This document shows, piece by piece, positions 62,303-64,000 of a DNA stretch of 64,000 nt (positions are counted from its first letter, which is position 1; each line of letters starts with the position of its first letter). Below the pieces are notes generated by a model. That model was not told the DNA's origin and ran no database searches. It saw nothing but the letters and a program-made list of their open reading frames with translations. Both the position numbers and the translations under genes were made by a program. The stretch is taken from contig NZ_PVLR01000024.1 of NCBI RefSeq assembly GCF_002980625.1, forward strand, positions 1 to 64,000, read 5' to 3'. This DNA comes from Malikia spinosa (lineage in GTDB: Bacteria; Pseudomonadota; Gammaproteobacteria; Burkholderiales; Burkholderiaceae_C).

Positions 62303-63539
62303 GCTGCAGCATCAGGGCGGCCATGCCAGCGGCCAGCAGCAGGCCGAAGCCCACCATCAGCGGCACGATCGGCAGGCCGAGCCAGAGCAGCAGGGTGTAG
62401 AGGCCCAGCATCACCAGCACGCTGAGGTTCTCGTTGAAGCCCTGGACCGCTATCGAGCGGCCCGGGCTCAGCAGACGGTGGCCGCGGTATTGCAGCAGCG
62501 CGTTCATCGGCACCACCAGCAGGCCACCGACGGCACCGGTCACGACCAGCAGGGGCAGCGCCCATTCGAGCGCCGTCAGCAGCGAGCTGGCCGCCACCAG
62601 CAGGCCCAGCGCCACGCCCCAGGGCAACATGGTGGCGGCGCGATTCAGCGCGATGCGATGCGCCGCCAGGCCGGCCCCGACCACGACGCCGATCGCCACG
62701 CAGGCCTGCAGATAGGCGGCGCGGTCGAGCGCGAGTCCGATCACGTCCTGGGCCCAGCGCAGCACGGCGAACTGCAGTACCGCCCCCGCGCCCCAGAACA
62801 GGGTAGTGACCGCCAGCGAGAGTCCGCCCAGTGGATCGAGCCAGAGCTGGCGGTTGGATTGGCGAAAGTCCTGCAGCAGCGGGCGCAGTTGCAGCCGCGC
62901 GACTGGCAGCCGGGCCGCCCGCCTGGGCACGCCGATATTGAGCAGCGCCGCCAGCAGGTAGAGCGCCAGCACCAGCGCGAACGCTGTGGCCAGGCGGGTA
63001 TCGACCCACCAGCTCGGTGGATTCGGCCAGAGCTGGCTCAGCCCTGCGACCGCGAAGTCGGACACCAGCAGGCCGCCCAGGCCGGTACCGAGCAGTACCG
63101 ACAGCACCACGGTCACTTCGAGCCAGCCATTGGCCGCGACCAGGCGCGAGGGCGGCACGGTCTCGGTGATCAGGCCGTACTTGGCCGGGGCATAGGCCGA
63201 GGCGCCCATGCCGATCAGCGCGAACGCCAGTATCGGGTGCAGTCCGGCCAGCAGGGTGAGGGCGCCAGCGAGCTTGACGGCATTCATCCAGCCCATCAGC
63301 AAGCCCTTGGGCGCCATGTCGGCCAGATGCCCGACGCCGGGGGCCAGCAGCACATAGGCCCAGGTGAAGGAGAACTTGAGCAGCGGCGCCCACCAGGCCG
63401 GGTAGCCCTGCTCGTGCAGGAAAGCCATCGCGACGATCAGCAGGGAATTGTCTGCCAGGGCCGAAAAGAACTGCGCCAGGATGAGCCAGTAAAACCCCTG
63501 TGGCATGTTTGAAGTCTTGCCCGTGGCTCTTGTTGTCAT
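62283..63539 (-). CDS. lplT: LplT-like lysophospholipid transporter (MFS)
   Basis: This 418-aa major facilitator protein matches LplT in its start (QGFYWLILAQFFSALADNSLLI), PAKYGLITETVPP and C-terminal GFNENLSVLVMLGLY. LplT flips lysophospholipids inward for reacylation. No Aas acyltransferase is fused or adjacent. The ATG at 63539 has GGAG 5 bases ahead; an internal ATG at 63506 is the classical start of the family. Confidence 0.88.
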   Translation of the reverse strand: MTTRATGKTSNMPQGFYWLILAQFFSALADNSLLIVAMAFLHEQGYPAWWAPLLKFSFTWAYVLLAPGVGHLADMAPKGLLMGWMNAVKLAGALTLLAGLHPILAFALIGMGASAYAPAKYGLITETVPPSRLVAANGWLEVTVVLSVLLGTGLGGLLVSDFAVAGLSQLWPNPPSWWVDTRLATAFALVLALYLLAALLNIGVPRRAARLPVARLQLRPLLQDFRQSNRQLWLDPLGGLSLAVTTLFWGAGAVLQFAVLRWAQDVIGLALDRAAYLQACVAIGVVVGAGLAAHRIALNRAATMLPWGVALGLLVAASSLLTALEWALPLLVVTGAVGGLLVVPMNALLQYRGHRLLSPGRSIAVQGFNENLSVLVMLGLYTLLLWLGLPIVPLMVGFGLLLAAGMAALMLQLRLKRA

Positions 63540-63740
63540 AGCGCTCCATCTGATCGGTCGATGGAAGATCATCGGGCGCTGACAAGTCGGGGCCGTGGCG
63601 GATTCGTGACGCTGGTATGAAGGAAGCTGGGGGCAGTGGCATTTGGCGTGTGTTGTCACGAATCGTTCATCGATCGGCCATTTGGGCGTCATGCGCGAGG
63701 CCAAGAATGGGATGCAACTGAATGACATTAGGAGATCGAG

Positions 63741-64000
63741 ATGAAGGAACTGCCCACCCCCACGTTGGAACTTTCGCCGCTTGCGCTGCCCAGGGGGTCA
63801 CTTCATCCGGGCTTGGACGCAACCCCATCGGTTTCTGAGTCCAAGGGTGGCATCGAAGTGGCTTGGGCATGCCATCAAGACGAAGTTCGCGAAGCGCAGC
63901 GTCTGAGGTATGAGGTCTTTGCCGGCGAGATGGGCGCGCGCCTGCCCAAGACCGTGCCGGGCCACGACATCGACCTGTTCGACGATTACTGCGAACACCT
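63741..64000 (+). CDS. OlsB-like GNAT acyltransferase, N-terminal part (cut by window end)
   Basis: The first 86 codons are present. After about 40 unconserved residues comes the OlsB/hemolysin-like pattern EVREAQRLRYEVFAGEMGA, then DIDLFDDYCEHL. OlsB N-acylates ornithine with 3-hydroxyacyl chains as the first step of ornithine lipid synthesis; related proteins acylate other amino acids. AGGAG precedes the ATG. It continues beyond the window. Confidence 0.78.
   Translation, partial: MKELPTPTLELSPLALPRGSLHPGLDATPSVSESKGGIEVAWACHQDEVREAQRLRYEVFAGEMGARLPKTVPGHDIDLFDDYCEH

Overview
The window is a GC-rich chromosomal segment whose gene content and order point to a betaproteobacterium of the order Burkholderiales. 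Signs of this are an APS-type cysH between a DUF934 gene and cysD, a thiO-thiS-thiG-thiE run, and the neighbours yhbY/rlmE/ftsH/folP. This placement is inferred from gene families, not from a database search. Most of the window is dense core metabolism; three stretches look accessory (0-2.8 kb, 25.7-27.9 kb, 36.5-46.1 kb).

Layout. 1-2980: a minus-strand tRNA cluster (Asn, Asn, Gly, terminator) whose 3' part is duplicated about 2.5 kb away as a 50-nt truncated tRNA-Asn plus an intact tRNA-Gly. The segment between the copies carries an HNH-type gene and a small winged-helix-like gene. 3.0-7.05 kb: thiamine synthesis genes thiE, thiG, thiS and thiO (minus) with thiD divergent. 7.07-13.1 kb: a tightly overlapping operon under a TPP riboswitch, encoding a LuxE-like carboxylate-activating enzyme, a LuxC-like acyl reductase, an ABC importer with a THI5/NMT1-like binding protein, and a short-chain dehydrogenase. 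I read this as a candidate salvage route that imports an oxidised (carboxylic acid) thiamine fragment and reduces it to the alcohol, which ThiD or another kinase could use. This is the most interesting part of the window. 13.1-14.5 kb: a thioredoxin-reductase-like ferredoxin reductase and a 7Fe ferredoxin. 14.6-20.9 kb: assimilatory sulfate reduction (cysN, cysD, cysH, DUF934, cysI, TauE/SafE).

21-25.7 kb: an Lrp-type regulator, an MnmC-like protein with a degenerate methyltransferase domain, YggX, Fpr and DsbB. 25.7-27.9 kb: a three-gene cassette (55-aa protein, AAA ATPase, HNH nuclease) resembling Septu (PtuAB) defence. 28-36.2 kb: PPK2, a LysE-type exporter, PyrD, RpiA, a rhombosortase next to its probable GlyGly-CTERM subtilase substrate, and oligopeptidase A. 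36.5-46.1 kb: a type I restriction-modification operon (hsdM, hsdS, a Schlafen/AlbA-type gene, hsdR, a YgjP-like metallopeptidase). 46.2-51.2 kb: a small MESH1-like HD hydrolase, YhbY, RlmE, FtsH and FolP.

51.2-55.8 kb: an ArsC-like reductase with a second PPK2, an orphan ParA, a lipoprotein GDPD and a secreted metallophosphoesterase. 55.8-64 kb: a cluster that looks devoted to membrane lipids, with a GNAT, an MGDG-synthase-like glycosyltransferase, phosphatidylserine decarboxylase, a class III aminotransferase, a DUF962-like membrane protein, a GT4 glycosyltransferase, an LplT-like transporter and the start of an OlsB-like acyltransferase cut by the window end.
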